In this document: positions 16,588 to 24,373 of the stretch, one piece after another | Layout: the number at the start of each line of letters is the position of its first letter | Position numbering within the stretch: the stretch's first letter is position 1 | Assembly: GCF_000812025.2 (NCBI RefSeq) | Contig: NZ_JWJE02000007.1 | Coordinates: 60,640-124,639 of the forward strand | Direction: 5' to 3' | Length of the DNA stretch: 64,000 nucleotides | DNA from: Bacillus thermotolerans | GTDB taxonomy: Bacteria > Bacillota > Bacilli > Bacillales > Domibacillaceae | Translations under genes and position numbers: made by a program | The notes under the pieces: model-generated | The model's database searches: none | Told to the model about the DNA's origin: nothing | The model's input: the letters and a program-made list of their open reading frames with translations, nothing else

Positions 16588-16983
16588 TTAAAATGTTAAT
16601 GTAATATCAGCATCTTTTGCGTACTCTAGGAATGTGACAGCTCCACCAACTTCTATTCCGTCTATAAGCTGGTCTTTTTCTAGCCCCATGACATCCATGG
16701 TCATTTGACAGCCGATGAATTTCACGCCTAACTCTTGAGCCATCATTGACAATTCAGGAATCGTCGGAACGTTCGCTTTCGTAAAACCTTCTTGAAAATG
16801 CTCTTTTCCTGCAGGGATTGGCAGCTCCTCTTGAGCTTCTTTGTGGATCAGGTTTAATCCCTCAAAGGTAAAGAAAATTGTAACTTCCTGCTCAGTCGCA
16901 GCCGCGGCTGTCGCAATGTTAAATACTTTGTAGGCATCAAATAACCCGCCATTGCTTGCAATAATCGCTACTTTTTTTGACAT
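16588..16983 (-). CDS. DsrE/DsrF-like sulfur-relay protein (short copy)
   Basis: 131 residues of the DsrE/peroxiredoxin-like fold. The N-terminus KVAIIASNGGLFDAYKVFNIA and the cysteine-bearing loop FIGCQMTMDVMGL (about residue 95) match the family. It should accept and donate sulfane sulfur with TusA and rhodanese partners in the cytoplasm. It is a shorter relative of the 159-residue protein at 18358-18837. AGGAGG precedes the ATG at good spacing. Confidence 0.87.
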   Translation of the reverse strand: MSKKVAIIASNGGLFDAYKVFNIATAAAATEQEVTIFFTFEGLNLIHKEAQEELPIPAGKEHFQEGFTKANVPTIPELSMMAQELGVKFIGCQMTMDVMGLEKDQLIDGIEVGGAVTFLEYAKDADITLTF

Positions 16984-17017
16984 ACTGTATTCCTCCTATA
17001 CCTTGGTTCTTTTCTCA

Positions 17018-17590
17018 TTACTCAATACTTTCAGTTTCGCCCGTCCACTCGCTCATGCCGGGTACGACGTTAATGACACGTTCAAATCCATTTTCAGTCA
17101 GCTTTTGAGCAGCAAGATCACTGCGGCTGCCTGTGCGGCAAACAACATAGATTTCTGCTTCTTTACTGAGTTCATTCATACGTTCCTCCAGCTTACCGAG
17201 CGGAATAGAAATGGCGCTTGGAATGTGATTAAAGGCATATTCCGCGGTTTCCCGTACATCAAGCACCACCAGGCTGTTATTCTCCTGCAGCTTCTTCTCA
17301 AGCCCCTTATTATCGATGACATTCGGATGTTTTCTCTCAACTGCTTCTTCCTCGGAGGATTTACGCAAATAATGCTTTAATACATCGCCTTCTTCGATTG
17401 TTCCTAAATATTGATGACCTGTGCTTTCTGCCCATGCCTTCATATCTGCCTTGGATCCTTTATCAGTTGCCTGTACCTCTATCACCTGACCAGGTTCTAA
17501 GTCCTTCATAGCTTTTTTTGTTTTTACAATCGGCATTGGACAAGCTAATCCTTTTGCATCTAGTTGAACATTTACTGTCATATTTTCCAT
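17018..17590 (-). CDS. TusA-rhodanese fusion sulfurtransferase (YrkF type)
   Basis: 190 residues. Residues about 5-75 are a TusA domain with the carrier Cys in GLACPMPIVKTKKAM; residues about 95-188 are a rhodanese with active-site loop CRTGSRSDLA. The fusion lets the rhodanese cysteine hand sulfur directly to the TusA cysteine. It matches B. subtilis YrkF in size and layout. An imperfect 22-bp inverted repeat (17614-17635) lies just upstream of the AGGAGG ribosome site. Confidence 0.92.
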   Translation of the reverse strand: MENMTVNVQLDAKGLACPMPIVKTKKAMKDLEPGQVIEVQATDKGSKADMKAWAESTGHQYLGTIEEGDVLKHYLRKSSEEEAVERKHPNVIDNKGLEKKLQENNSLVVLDVRETAEYAFNHIPSAISIPLGKLEERMNELSKEAEIYVVCRTGSRSDLAAQKLTENGFERVINVVPGMSEWTGETESIE

Positions 17591-17613
17591 ACTGGAACCT
17601 CCTATTTATTTTC

Positions 17614-17635
17614 TTACGGGTATTTATACGCGTAA
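17614..17635. promoter_or_regulatory. Imperfect inverted repeat upstream of yrkF-like gene
   Basis: Arms TTACGGGTA and TACGCGTAA around four bases, one mismatch between arms. It contains ATACCC on the minus strand, a half of the CstR-like element seen nearby. Function is inferred only. Confidence 0.3.
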
Positions 17636-17639
17636 AAAG

Positions 17640-17936
17640 TTATTCCGTTTTTCCTTCCCAGGAAAGCATGCCGCCACTCATATTAATTACCTGAAACCCT
17701 CTGCTTTCAAGAAACTGAACAGCACGGCCGCTTCTGCCCCCTGAACGGCAAACCATTACATACTCTTTGGATGGATCCAATTCATGCATACGGAACTCCA
17801 GCAATCCTAATGGAATATTCTCAGCCCCAGGGATCTTCCCCGCTGCTACTTCGTCTGTTTCTCTTACATCAATAATGTTTAAGTCTTTTCCTTCATTAAG
17901 CATCTGTTCTACTTCTTTTGCAGTTAGTTCTTTCAT
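17640..17936 (-). CDS. Single-domain rhodanese
   Basis: 98 residues from the ATG at 17936, chosen because AAAGGAG lies just upstream; a longer reading would run into the preceding gene. The fold is complete: NIIDVRETDEVAAGKIPGAENI, then active-site loop CRSGGRSGRA with the catalytic Cys near residue 65. It probably transfers sulfane sulfur within the cluster. Spacing of 16 bp to the upstream rhodanese indicates one transcript. Confidence 0.9.
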   Translation of the reverse strand: MKELTAKEVEQMLNEGKDLNIIDVRETDEVAAGKIPGAENIPLGLLEFRMHELDPSKEYVMVCRSGGRSGRAVQFLESRGFQVINMSGGMLSWEGKTE

Positions 17937-17952
17937 TGAATAGTCTCCTTTC

Positions 17953-18312
17953 TTAAGACCAGGCACTCATGCCGCCTTTTACATTCGTTACTTTAGTAAA
18001 CCCTTGTTTCCTTAGTATTTTGCTTGCTTTCTGGCTTCTCATTCCGCTTTGACAAATGACTATAACTTCCTTTTCCTTAGAAAGCTGCTGTGCTTTATTC
18101 GAAAGTTGATGAAGGGGAATATTTTTGAACCCTCTAATATGGTTCCCCCTGAATTCTCCAGGTGTTCGCACATCTATGAATTGCTTAGCGGAATCTTTCA
18201 GCTCACTTTTCAGCTCGGCCGTGGATATTTGTTTAATTCCCTTCCCCGGCATAACACGCTGAATGATAAAGAACGCTAAGAAAGCCATTAGAATATAATT
18301 GATATATTCCAC
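17953..18312 (-). CDS. Membrane-anchored rhodanese
   Basis: 119 residues. One N-terminal membrane segment (about residues 5-22) anchors a rhodanese domain with active-site loop CQSGMRSQKA, the Cys near residue 87. The short lead before the anchor and basic residues after it suggest the enzyme faces the cytoplasm. It may handle sulfur species at the membrane, near the TauE exporter. It follows the DsrE gene by 45 bp. Confidence 0.88.
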   Translation of the reverse strand: MEYINYILMAFLAFFIIQRVMPGKGIKQISTAELKSELKDSAKQFIDVRTPGEFRGNHIRGFKNIPLHQLSNKAQQLSKEKEVIVICQSGMRSQKASKILRKQGFTKVTNVKGGMSAWS

Positions 18313-18357
18313 GCCTATCTCCTCCTTCCAAGAAGTGTCCTGCTATGAATGCAGCCG

Positions 18358-18837
18358 CTAGATGAATAGGTTAACATTCCCGTTTTCTGCATCCGCTAAA
18401 TAAGCTGCTACTCCTGCGTACTCCACGCCGTCTAATAGCTCCTCTTTTTGAAGACCTAGTAAGTCCATTGTCATTGTACACGCGACTAATTTAATGTCCT
18501 GCTCTTGCGCCATTTCCACCAGCTGCGGAAGCGTCATGGCGTTGTGCTTCTTGATCACACCTTTGATCATCTTCGGACCAAATCCTGCGAAATTCATTTT
18601 CGAAAGTGCCATTTTATCTGCACCACGCGGCATCATCTTGCTGAATACTTTCTCCACAAATCCTTTTTGCACAGGGATTTGTTCGTCCTTTCGCAAAGCA
18701 TTCAATCCCCAAAATGTATGGAAGATCGTTACGTCATGATCATAAGCTGCTGCTCCATTAGCAATAATGTAAGCCGCCATCGCCTTGTCATAATCTCCGC
18801 TGAATAAAATGATATTCGTTGTTTTTTTCTCGCTCAT
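18358..18837 (-). CDS. DsrE/DsrF-like sulfur-relay protein (YrkE type)
   Basis: 159 residues, matching YrkE of B. subtilis. It has the N-terminal NIILFSGDYDKAMAAYIIANGA, an insertion with PRGADKMALSKMNFAGFGPKM, and the conserved cysteine in LVACTMTMDLLGL (about residue 122). It is expected to relay sulfane sulfur with TusA. AGGAGG is 7 bp before the ATG. A CstR-like operator sits 30 bp upstream, so it probably begins a sub-transcript. Confidence 0.9.
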   Translation of the reverse strand: MSEKKTTNIILFSGDYDKAMAAYIIANGAAAYDHDVTIFHTFWGLNALRKDEQIPVQKGFVEKVFSKMMPRGADKMALSKMNFAGFGPKMIKGVIKKHNAMTLPQLVEMAQEQDIKLVACTMTMDLLGLQKEELLDGVEYAGVAAYLADAENGNVNLFI

Positions 18838-18866
18838 TTGTTGTCCTCCTAATTATTAATTTTACC

Positions 18867-18884
18867 ATTACCTGTAGGGGTATA
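18867..18884 (-). promoter_or_regulatory. CstR-like operator B
   Basis: Minus strand TATACCCCTACAGGTAAT, one base different from site A. It lies in the 64-bp gap before the YrkE-type gene. A matching -35/-10 pair is not clear here. Confidence 0.6.
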
Positions 18885-18901
18885 AAAATTACTAAAAAAA
18901 T

Positions 18902-19129
18902 TTACCCTTTTTGAATCCAGAACTTTAATACACCAGCTTCTTCTTCGTGTTTTAATAAGCTGTGTCCACCTGATGCTGCCCAAGCAGTTAGATCGTTCTT
19001 TGCGCCTTTATCTGTGGCATGAACTTCTAATATTTGACCAGATGACAGTCCATCCATGGCTTTCTTTGTTCTTACAATCGGCATCGGACAAGCTAGACCT
19101 TTTGCATCTACTAATTTATCTACGTTCAT
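18902..19129 (-). CDS. TusA-family sulfur carrier protein (copy 2)
   Basis: 75 residues, single TusA domain with carrier Cys in KGLACPMPIVRTKKAM (about residue 14). It differs from copy 1 at about 15 positions, mainly in the C-terminal third. It is the first gene behind a strong promoter (TTGACA-17-TAATAT) whose -10 overlaps CstR-like operator A. GGAGG is at good spacing. It may be the entry carrier for sulfur in this pathway. Confidence 0.93.
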   Translation of the reverse strand: MNVDKLVDAKGLACPMPIVRTKKAMDGLSSGQILEVHATDKGAKNDLTAWAASGGHSLLKHEEEAGVLKFWIQKG

Positions 19130-19160
19130 TATTCATTCCTCCATTTGTTATTCAACCCTA

Positions 19161-19178
19161 ATTACCTATAGGGGTATA
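19161..19178 (-). promoter_or_regulatory. CstR-like operator A
   Basis: Minus strand TATACCCCTATAGGTAAT. It overlaps the -10 of the tusA copy 2 promoter, a position that would block RNA polymerase. Confidence 0.7.
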
Positions 19179-19204
19179 TTAACTGTTAAAAAAAAGAATG
19201 TCAA
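19176..19204 (-). promoter_or_regulatory. Sigma-A promoter of tusA copy 2
   Basis: TTGACA (19204-19199), 17-bp spacer, TAATAT (19181-19176) on the minus strand; near-consensus. The start codon is about 46 bp downstream of the -10. Confidence 0.75.
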
Positions 19205-19215
19205 CTTTTTTATTT

Positions 19216-19476
19216 TTATCTGCTTTTCACAAGAAGATTAACCGCTTCTGCAATGAGCTCGTCCGCTTCCCTGCCATTCTTGTCTGCGTCCTTTACGCAT
19301 TCAACTAAGTTAGAGCTGACGACAACACCAATGGTCCGATCGACTGCCGAACGAACCGCTGACAGCTGGGTAATAACCTCTTTACAATCTTTCTCTTCTT
19401 CCATCATTCTTAAGACTCCACGAAGCTGACCTTCTATACGTTTTACCCTATTTTTCATTTGATCGTTGTATTCCAT
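19216..19476 (-). CDS. cstR: CstR-type persulfide-sensing repressor (CsoR family)
   Basis: 86 residues from the ATG at 19476, which has GGAGG 8 bp upstream; the in-frame ATG 15 bp earlier is itself part of that ribosome site. All-helical CsoR/RcnR fold: RVKRIEGQLRGVLRMM, then C31 and C60. The residue four before C60 is Asn, where copper-sensing CsoR has the metal-binding His; Cys at 31 and 60 equals the pair of Staphylococcus aureus CstR. It should release DNA when the cysteines are bridged by sulfur. It sits inside the regulon it likely controls, equivalent to YrkD. Confidence 0.87.
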   Translation of the reverse strand: MEYNDQMKNRVKRIEGQLRGVLRMMEEEKDCKEVITQLSAVRSAVDRTIGVVVSSNLVECVKDADKNGREADELIAEAVNLLVKSR

Positions 19477-19505
19477 AGAGAATTCCTCCATTCTCGACTA
19501 TACTC

Positions 19506-19832
19506 TTAATTCATTAATGTATAGCTAGTTACGTGAATGCCTCTTTTCCTGAAGAAGCGTATGCTCATGTTTTTTTCTAATTCATCGGCAGCCACTACAT
19601 GAATGTTTTTTCCAGCAATCTCATGGTAATTCCGCTTCATATAGGCAATCGGCATATTCACTGCTTCTACTACCGGGTCCTTGTATGATTCGTTATAATC
19701 TCTGACATCTACAACTTTCACAGATTCTTTATCAAGACTATTGACATCTGCGCTTTGAACACCTACAACTGGGATATATCTTTTATAATAAATAACTGCT
19801 AGAATAAGCAAAGTAAGAATCATGACTACCAT
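19506..19832 (-). CDS. Membrane-anchored rhodanese-like protein lacking the catalytic Cys
   Basis: 108 residues. One N-terminal membrane segment (about 1-17) is followed by a degenerate rhodanese: VKVVDVRDYNESYKDPVVEA and ending IRFFRKRGIHV. The active-site loop reads VVAADELEKNMS with no cysteine, so it cannot be a classical sulfurtransferase; the protein has no Cys at all. It is the first gene of the transcript that also carries cstR (29-bp gap), behind a near-consensus promoter with a CstR-like operator in the spacer. It may act as a sensor, scaffold or decoy; this is inference. Confidence 0.8.
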   Translation of the reverse strand: MVVMILTLLILAVIYYKRYIPVVGVQSADVNSLDKESVKVVDVRDYNESYKDPVVEAVNMPIAYMKRNYHEIAGKNIHVVAADELEKNMSIRFFRKRGIHVTSYTLMN

Positions 19833-19885
19833 TTTTGCCTGTTTTCCCTCCCGATAATTTTCAAGGATTTTTTAATTACAGACTT

Positions 19886-19914
19886 ATAATATACCCTCAT
19901 AGGTATGTTGTCAA
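19886..19914 (-). promoter_or_regulatory. Sigma-A promoter of the Cys-less rhodanese-cstR unit
   Basis: TTGACA (19914-19909), 17-bp spacer, TATTAT (19891-19886) on the minus strand, with operator C filling the spacer. Confidence 0.75.
19890..19907 (-). promoter_or_regulatory. CstR-like operator C
   Basis: Plus strand TATACCCTCATAGGTATG fits TATACC-N6-GGTAWK, like sites A, B and D. It lies between the -35 and -10 of the promoter that drives cstR, suggesting autoregulation. Confidence 0.65.
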
Positions 19915-19933
19915 CAGTTTATATATAAATTAA

Positions 19934-19961
19934 ATCCCGCTTTCTTTATAGAAGCGGGATT
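19934..19961 (-). terminator. Terminator after the zinc-ribbon gene
   Basis: Stem ATCCCGCTT / AAGCGGGAT overlapping the stop codon; minus-strand tail is TTAATTTATATAT. Confidence 0.7.
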
Positions 19962-20202
19962 ATTTCTCACCGAATTTAATAAATGTTATTTCATCTTCAA
20001 TTAACCCGCAAGAGCCGCATTGTACTCTCCGCTCTGGTCCATTGTAAGCCGCGTGAAATGGACCCGGGCTTTCCGATCCCTCAAACCGTTCCAGCACCTC
20101 TCCTGTCTGAGGATCGAGTCTGACGGCTTGAACCGCTTGTTCAATGATGTTAAATCTTGACCGGTTCGTCCGGCAGTTCGGGCAGCAATAACGAATGCTC
20201 AT
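19960..20202 (-). CDS. Small zinc-ribbon-like hypothetical protein
   Basis: 80 residues. Two CxxC pairs, CCPNC near residue 7 and CGSC near residue 62, bracket a 50-residue middle, a likely zinc-binding knuckle. The middle includes [17 protein letters not shown] do not recognise the family. A strong GGAGGAGC ribosome site precedes the ATG and a terminator overlaps the stop, so it is very probably a real single-gene unit. Confidence 0.75.
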   Translation of the reverse strand: MSIRYCCPNCRTNRSRFNIIEQAVQAVRLDPQTGEVLERFEGSESPGPFHAAYNGPERRVQCGSCGLIEDEITFIKFGEK

Positions 20203-20276
20203 AAAGCTCCTCCTCTATGAAGTAGTGTTCCTTATCCTGCCCCGAACTGCCTGGTTCTATTCACTATAGCTTCTCT

Positions 20277-21038
20277 TTAGAAATTCATCCTTGATTGTCC
20301 GCCATCCACGTTAATGCTGGCACCGACAATCCAGGAAGCCTTCTCTGACGCCAAAAAAGCCGCCACATTGGCTACTTCCTCTGGTGTTCCAAAGCGGCCA
20401 GCTGGAATTTCGTTTTCCACAAATGCCTGAATACGCTCTGGATTTTCCTCAAGGCGCTTCTTCCAGTTTCCTGTCTCATGCAGGATACTCCCCGGGGCAA
20501 TACTGTTTACGCGAATCCCATCCTTAATCACTTCATCTGCGAGTGACTTCGTAAAGCTGATCAGAGCCGACTTAGCATTATTATAAGTAGCCTTTCCGCC
20601 GCTTTCCCTGCCAAAGATGGACGTAATGTTAATGATTGCTCCCCCGCTTTTACGTCTCATTTGTTCCACAGCCAGCTTGCTTAAATGAACAGCCGAGAAA
20701 TAATTCAGCTCCATGGCCCGGTAAAAGAGTTCCATGTCTGTTTCTGCGGCCGTGCTGCCTGTACTGCCGCCTGCATTATTAATTAGAACATCTATAGATC
20801 CGTGCTGTTCGACAAATGAGTCGATAAGCTTTTCCCGTTCTCTTGCACTTGACACGTCCGTCTGGATGATCGAAACGCGCCCGCCGAGCTCTTCCTTTGT
20901 CCTCTCTAATGCACCGATGCCACGGGACGCAATCGCAACATTCGCTCCCTCGGCTAAAAAAGCTTTTGCGATCGCTTTCCCAATCCCTTTCGATCCTCCA
21001 GTAATTAATACGTTTTTCCCTTTCAATTTCAGATCCAT
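20277..21038 (-). CDS. SDR family oxidoreductase
   Basis: 253 residues, classical short-chain dehydrogenase. The dinucleotide motif is TGGSKGIG (residues 14-21), NNAGG near 87, the catalytic Ser in NITSIFG near 137 and the YxxxK motif is YNNAK (Tyr near 151), with a C-terminal NVDGGQSRMNF. ASRG after strand 2 suggests NADP(H) preference. Substrate is unknown. It is a single gene with AAGGAGG before the ATG. Confidence 0.88.
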   Translation of the reverse strand: MDLKLKGKNVLITGGSKGIGKAIAKAFLAEGANVAIASRGIGALERTKEELGGRVSIIQTDVSSAREREKLIDSFVEQHGSIDVLINNAGGSTGSTAAETDMELFYRAMELNYFSAVHLSKLAVEQMRRKSGGAIINITSIFGRESGGKATYNNAKSALISFTKSLADEVIKDGIRVNSIAPGSILHETGNWKKRLEENPERIQAFVENEIPAGRFGTPEEVANVAAFLASEKASWIVGASINVDGGQSRMNF

Positions 21039-21237
21039 TCTGCTACCTCCTTGTCGTTTACTCCTCTTGATGAGCCATTAAATAAATCCAAATAAAAAAC
21101 GAAAAAAATGTCGAAAAAGATGAAACTTCTTTCGCTTTCATCCGTAAATATTGTTAGACTGATAGAATAGAGGAAAGTGAATTCAGTCTGACCTGTTTAC
21201 ACACCATTATTTTACTTAATATATAGGGGGAAAAGAA

Positions 21238-21687
21238 ATGAAAAGACTGTTTGCAGCTTTACTTGCAACAACTATTATGTTTGCACCAGCAGGAGCAGAA
21301 GTATTCCAGGATCATGCAACAACCGTTGAAGCGAAATCTTACAAATCCGGCAAGAAGAGCTTCAATACTAACAACAGCGGCATTAATAACAATAACTCCA
21401 ACTTCCAGAATAAGAAAGAAGATACAGCTGCCACGAATAAGTCAGCGGCAAACCAAAAACAAAAAGGCGCCTTTTCATCTGGCGGCCTGATGAAAGGCCT
21501 GATGCTCGGTGGACTAGCTGGCCTTCTATTCGGCGGCTTGCTGGCTAATATGGGTGTGCTTGGCTCTCTTCTTGGACTGATGGTTAACGTGTTAGCTGTA
21601 GTTGCTCTTATTATGGTCATCCGCAAAATTGTTGTCTTTTTCATGGATAAGAAGAAGAAAGAGGATCCTAACCCATGGAGAAGCTAA
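21238..21687 (+). CDS. Secreted/membrane hypothetical protein with Asn-rich and Gly-rich segments
   Basis: 149 residues. A signal peptide (about 1-20, cut after GAEV or EAKS) is followed by an Asn/Ser/Lys-rich stretch (about 40-75), then a glycine-rich membrane region (about 85-105: GGLAGLLFGGLLANMG) and another membrane segment (about 108-135), ending in a Lys-rich tail. The pattern is like small Bacillus proteins annotated as Tim44-like. Function unknown. A GGGGGG ribosome site precedes the ATG. Its end overlaps the next gene by 13 bp, so they are co-expressed. Confidence 0.8.
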   Translation: MKRLFAALLATTIMFAPAGAEVFQDHATTVEAKSYKSGKKSFNTNNSGINNNNSNFQNKKEDTAATNKSAANQKQKGAFSSGGLMKGLMLGGLAGLLFGGLLANMGVLGSLLGLMVNVLAVVALIMVIRKIVVFFMDKKKKEDPNPWRS

Positions 21688-21965
21688 TCATTCCTGAGCA
21701 GGATATTATCAATTCCGTTTGTGTCTATATCGCGCGCAAAAAACAGGTAAAGCCTGAAGACGTAGAAGTCGAGCTTATGTATGACGACGATTACGGCTTC
21801 TCGGCTGAAACGTTTGTGAATGGCCGAAAGCAGATTCTCGTTATGAGCAACTTAATTGAAGCACTGCGCATTTGGCTCGCTGAATATTTGAATAGAGATC
21901 CGTATGAAGCTGGGATCGAACTGCTGCTAGACGATGAAGAAGGAATCATTGCAGCCATTAGATAA
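21675..21965 (+). CDS. YxcD family protein (DUF2653)
   Basis: 96 residues, soluble and acidic. The sequence VCVYIARKKQVKPEDVEVELMYDDDYGFSAE and the end DPYEAGIELLLDDEEGIIAAI match the YxcD/DUF2653 family of Bacillus. No biochemical role is known. It overlaps the preceding gene by 13 bp and ends in a terminator. The coupling to a membrane protein suggests the two act together. Confidence 0.85.
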   Translation: MEKLIIPEQDIINSVCVYIARKKQVKPEDVEVELMYDDDYGFSAETFVNGRKQILVMSNLIEALRIWLAEYLNRDPYEAGIELLLDDEEGIIAAIR

Positions 21966-21969
21966 TGAA

Positions 21970-22003
21970 AAAGCTGTTTCCGTTTTTGGCGGGAACAGCT
22001 TTT
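21970..22003. terminator. Bidirectional terminator
   Basis: AAAGCTGTTtCC / GGgAACAGCTTT between convergent genes, plus-strand tail of six T. Confidence 0.85.
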
Positions 22004-22013
22004 TTCGTTACTA

Positions 22014-23258
22014 TTACGCACTGGATCGCTCCGAAGCTTCCTTCTCTTCCGATTTCCGCTCAAAGTGTTCTCTTTCCATAATCAGTGATACCGCCAAACT
22101 CCCAATAATAGCCCAAAACGGAGCGCTGATACTGAGAAAGTTCACTCCTGACATGCCGATAATCATGGCAAAAAAGGCTCCCATTTGAAACTTGCTGTCC
22201 GAGAAAGCCATCTTTAAAGAGCTAAGCAATACGCCAATCATGGCAAGACCGGCAATGGCACTGATAATCGCTGCAGGCATAGCGGCCACAAACGGAACAA
22301 CGAAAGCTGCAAACACCCCAAATACCGCAAACACCCCTCCATTCACAACGGCGGCTGCATATCTGCCTTCCTTTTTCCCAGACTCATCCGATGCACAAAT
22401 TGCTGTCATAGGTCCGGCCGTATTGACCGCATGCGCACCAAAGAAGGAGGCGATGAATCCGCCGATTCCGCTCCATATAGCCATAGCGCTAACGGGCGGC
22501 TTGTACCCCTGTGCCATTAATATACCCGTCGACTGAGCATTCTCCGCACAAATCACAAGCAATGCGAGCGGCAGCCCAATGGATATGATTGCTTCTACGC
22601 TAAAGGCTGGCATCAGAGGCTCAGGAACTAAAAAGGTGCTATCCATTCCTTGAACGCTAAACTGCTTTATCACCACTGCTAACAGCATAGAAACAAGGAG
22701 AGCGGAGAGCACAGGCGGGAACCTCTTAATAAACCGGGAAGATAGCAAATACGTCACCACTGCTGATCCAGCCAAGAGCGGGGCGGCCTCCACAGCTGTT
22801 ACCATTTCTGTAGCAAACCGAATCATCACCCCAACAATCATCCCCATCACGATCGGGACCGGGATCCATTGCATCGCTTTTTCGACAAGACCGGTTTTTC
22901 CAAGCAGGAAGACAAGAGCTCCGGCTGCGGCATATGCTCCGGCTGCTTCGCTTAGTGAGAAATGCGTTAATGCTCCCGCCACCAGCACAGCCCCGGCAAT
23001 TGAATAGGCTCCAGCGATCGGCTGCCGGTATTTTAAAGATAGATACATTCCCAACAGCCCGCCGAAGAAGTAAACAGCAAACAGCCACGAAATGGTTTCT
23101 GTATGAGATAACCCGCCGGCTTCCGCTCCGCCTATAATAATAAGTGCAGGCCCTGTGCAGCCAAATACAGCAGCCACTAGTCCAGCGCTGGCTGTATTGA
23201 GATTGAGATGCTTCGTCATGTCTCTTATCCCTGAATGAATCCGATGATTTTTATCCAT
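22014..23258 (-). CDS. BenE-family benzoate/H+ symporter-like transporter
   Basis: 414 residues with about 12 membrane segments. The start of the membrane domain (GLVAAVFGCTGPALIIIGGA) and the GGFIASFFGAHAVNTAGPMTAICASDE block in the second half are BenE signatures. Family members take up benzoate with a proton, but no aromatic catabolism genes are near, so the real substrate is open. AAGGAGGGG precedes the ATG. Single-gene unit. Confidence 0.88.
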   Translation of the reverse strand: MDKNHRIHSGIRDMTKHLNLNTASAGLVAAVFGCTGPALIIIGGAEAGGLSHTETISWLFAVYFFGGLLGMYLSLKYRQPIAGAYSIAGAVLVAGALTHFSLSEAAGAYAAAGALVFLLGKTGLVEKAMQWIPVPIVMGMIVGVMIRFATEMVTAVEAAPLLAGSAVVTYLLSSRFIKRFPPVLSALLVSMLLAVVIKQFSVQGMDSTFLVPEPLMPAFSVEAIISIGLPLALLVICAENAQSTGILMAQGYKPPVSAMAIWSGIGGFIASFFGAHAVNTAGPMTAICASDESGKKEGRYAAAVVNGGVFAVFGVFAAFVVPFVAAMPAAIISAIAGLAMIGVLLSSLKMAFSDSKFQMGAFFAMIIGMSGVNFLSISAPFWAIIGSLAVSLIMEREHFERKSEEKEASERSSA

Positions 23259-23407
23259 GGCCCCTCCTTAAGAGCAAACCAGCCAGCTTTTCCTCCCCCG
23301 GCCGCTCTGTCATTTATTCATGTAGGCTCATTATACAGAAGGGCGCTCTCGTTATTCAAGATAGTTATTTTAATTTTCTTAATAATTAATCTCTTTTCTT
23401 TAAAAAA

Positions 23408-23430
23408 AGAGGTGTATCGGCTGCACCTCT
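23408..23430 (-). terminator. Terminator of the glutaminase gene
   Basis: AGAGGTG / CACCTCT stem, then seven T on the minus strand. Confidence 0.85.
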
Positions 23431-23443
23431 CTCTTTCGCTTAT

Positions 23444-24373
23444 CTAAAACATGCTGAGCTTATAGTTGTTAGACAGCATTTCTAATAGCTTAATTCCTGC
23501 AATACTATTTCCGCGTTCATCCAGCGCCGGTCCAAAAATGCCAATTCCAAATCTTCCCGGTACGGCTCCCATGATTCCTCCGGATACCCCGCTTTTGGCA
23601 GGGATCCCAATTTTGATTGCAAATTCACCTGAAGCATTATACATGCCGCAGGTCACCATGAAGGTCTTGCAAATACGGGCTATATCTTTCGGAAGTACTT
23701 GTTCACCTGTCTGTGGATCAACACCATCCATTCCAATAACCAGTCCTATCCTTGCTAGGGCAAGGCAATTCATCTCAATAGCACACTGCTTTGTATATAA
23801 GTCCATCAGCTGCTCGACATTCTCGTTAATCACCCTGTGCTCCTTTAAAAAATAGCAGAGCGCACGATTGAGGTTCGCTGTCTCAAACTCCGAGCGCGCC
23901 ACTTCTTCAGAATAACCAATTGATGAATCATTCGCCATTTCCCGAATAAAGCTCAATAGCCGTTCAAACCGTTCCTCGACTGAATCTCCTTTAATCATAT
24001 GGGTCACAACAAGCGCCCCTGCATTAATCATGGGATTCAGCGGCTTAGCAGGAGCCATTGTTTCCAGCTTGGCAATTGAATTGAAAGGATCTCCAGTGGG
24101 CTCCATGCCCACTCGCTTAAACACGCAGTCAGGCCCTCTGTCTTTTAAAGCAAGCGCAAGGCTGATGACTTTTGAAATACTTTGCAGTGTAATCTCCTGT
24201 TCAACATTCCCAGCAGATATACAACGGCCATCGGGATAATAAATCGCAATCGATAGATCATTAGGGTTAGCCTTTCCAAGCGCCGGGATGTAGCTTGCTA
24301 CTCTTCCATTGGGCGTATGCTTCTTCGCTTCCTCCACTAACTCCTTCAGCTCTTCGCTAGATTGACACGGCAT
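23444..24373 (-). CDS. glsA: Glutaminase
   Basis: 309 residues, the serine-dependent beta-lactamase-like glutaminase family, hydrolysing glutamine to glutamate and ammonia in the cytoplasm. The nucleophile motif is SISK (Ser near residue 66, in [18 protein letters not shown]); conserved NPMINAGAL (near 116), YTKQCAI (near 192) and the C-terminal [22 protein letters not shown] are present. Two such genes occur in B. subtilis (ybgJ and ylaM), so the exact orthologue is uncertain. It is alone; no amino-acid permease is adjacent, unlike ybgJ. Confidence 0.93.
   Translation of the reverse strand: MPCQSSEELKELVEEAKKHTPNGRVASYIPALGKANPNDLSIAIYYPDGRCISAGNVEQEITLQSISKVISLALALKDRGPDCVFKRVGMEPTGDPFNSIAKLETMAPAKPLNPMINAGALVVTHMIKGDSVEERFERLLSFIREMANDSSIGYSEEVARSEFETANLNRALCYFLKEHRVINENVEQLMDLYTKQCAIEMNCLALARIGLVIGMDGVDPQTGEQVLPKDIARICKTFMVTCGMYNASGEFAIKIGIPAKSGVSGGIMGAVPGRFGIGIFGPALDERGNSIAGIKLLEMLSNNYKLSMF

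Noticed and set aside
17640..17966. Longer start for the single-domain rhodanese
   Set aside because: The longer start overlaps the previous gene, while AAAGGAG sits right before the ATG at 17936.
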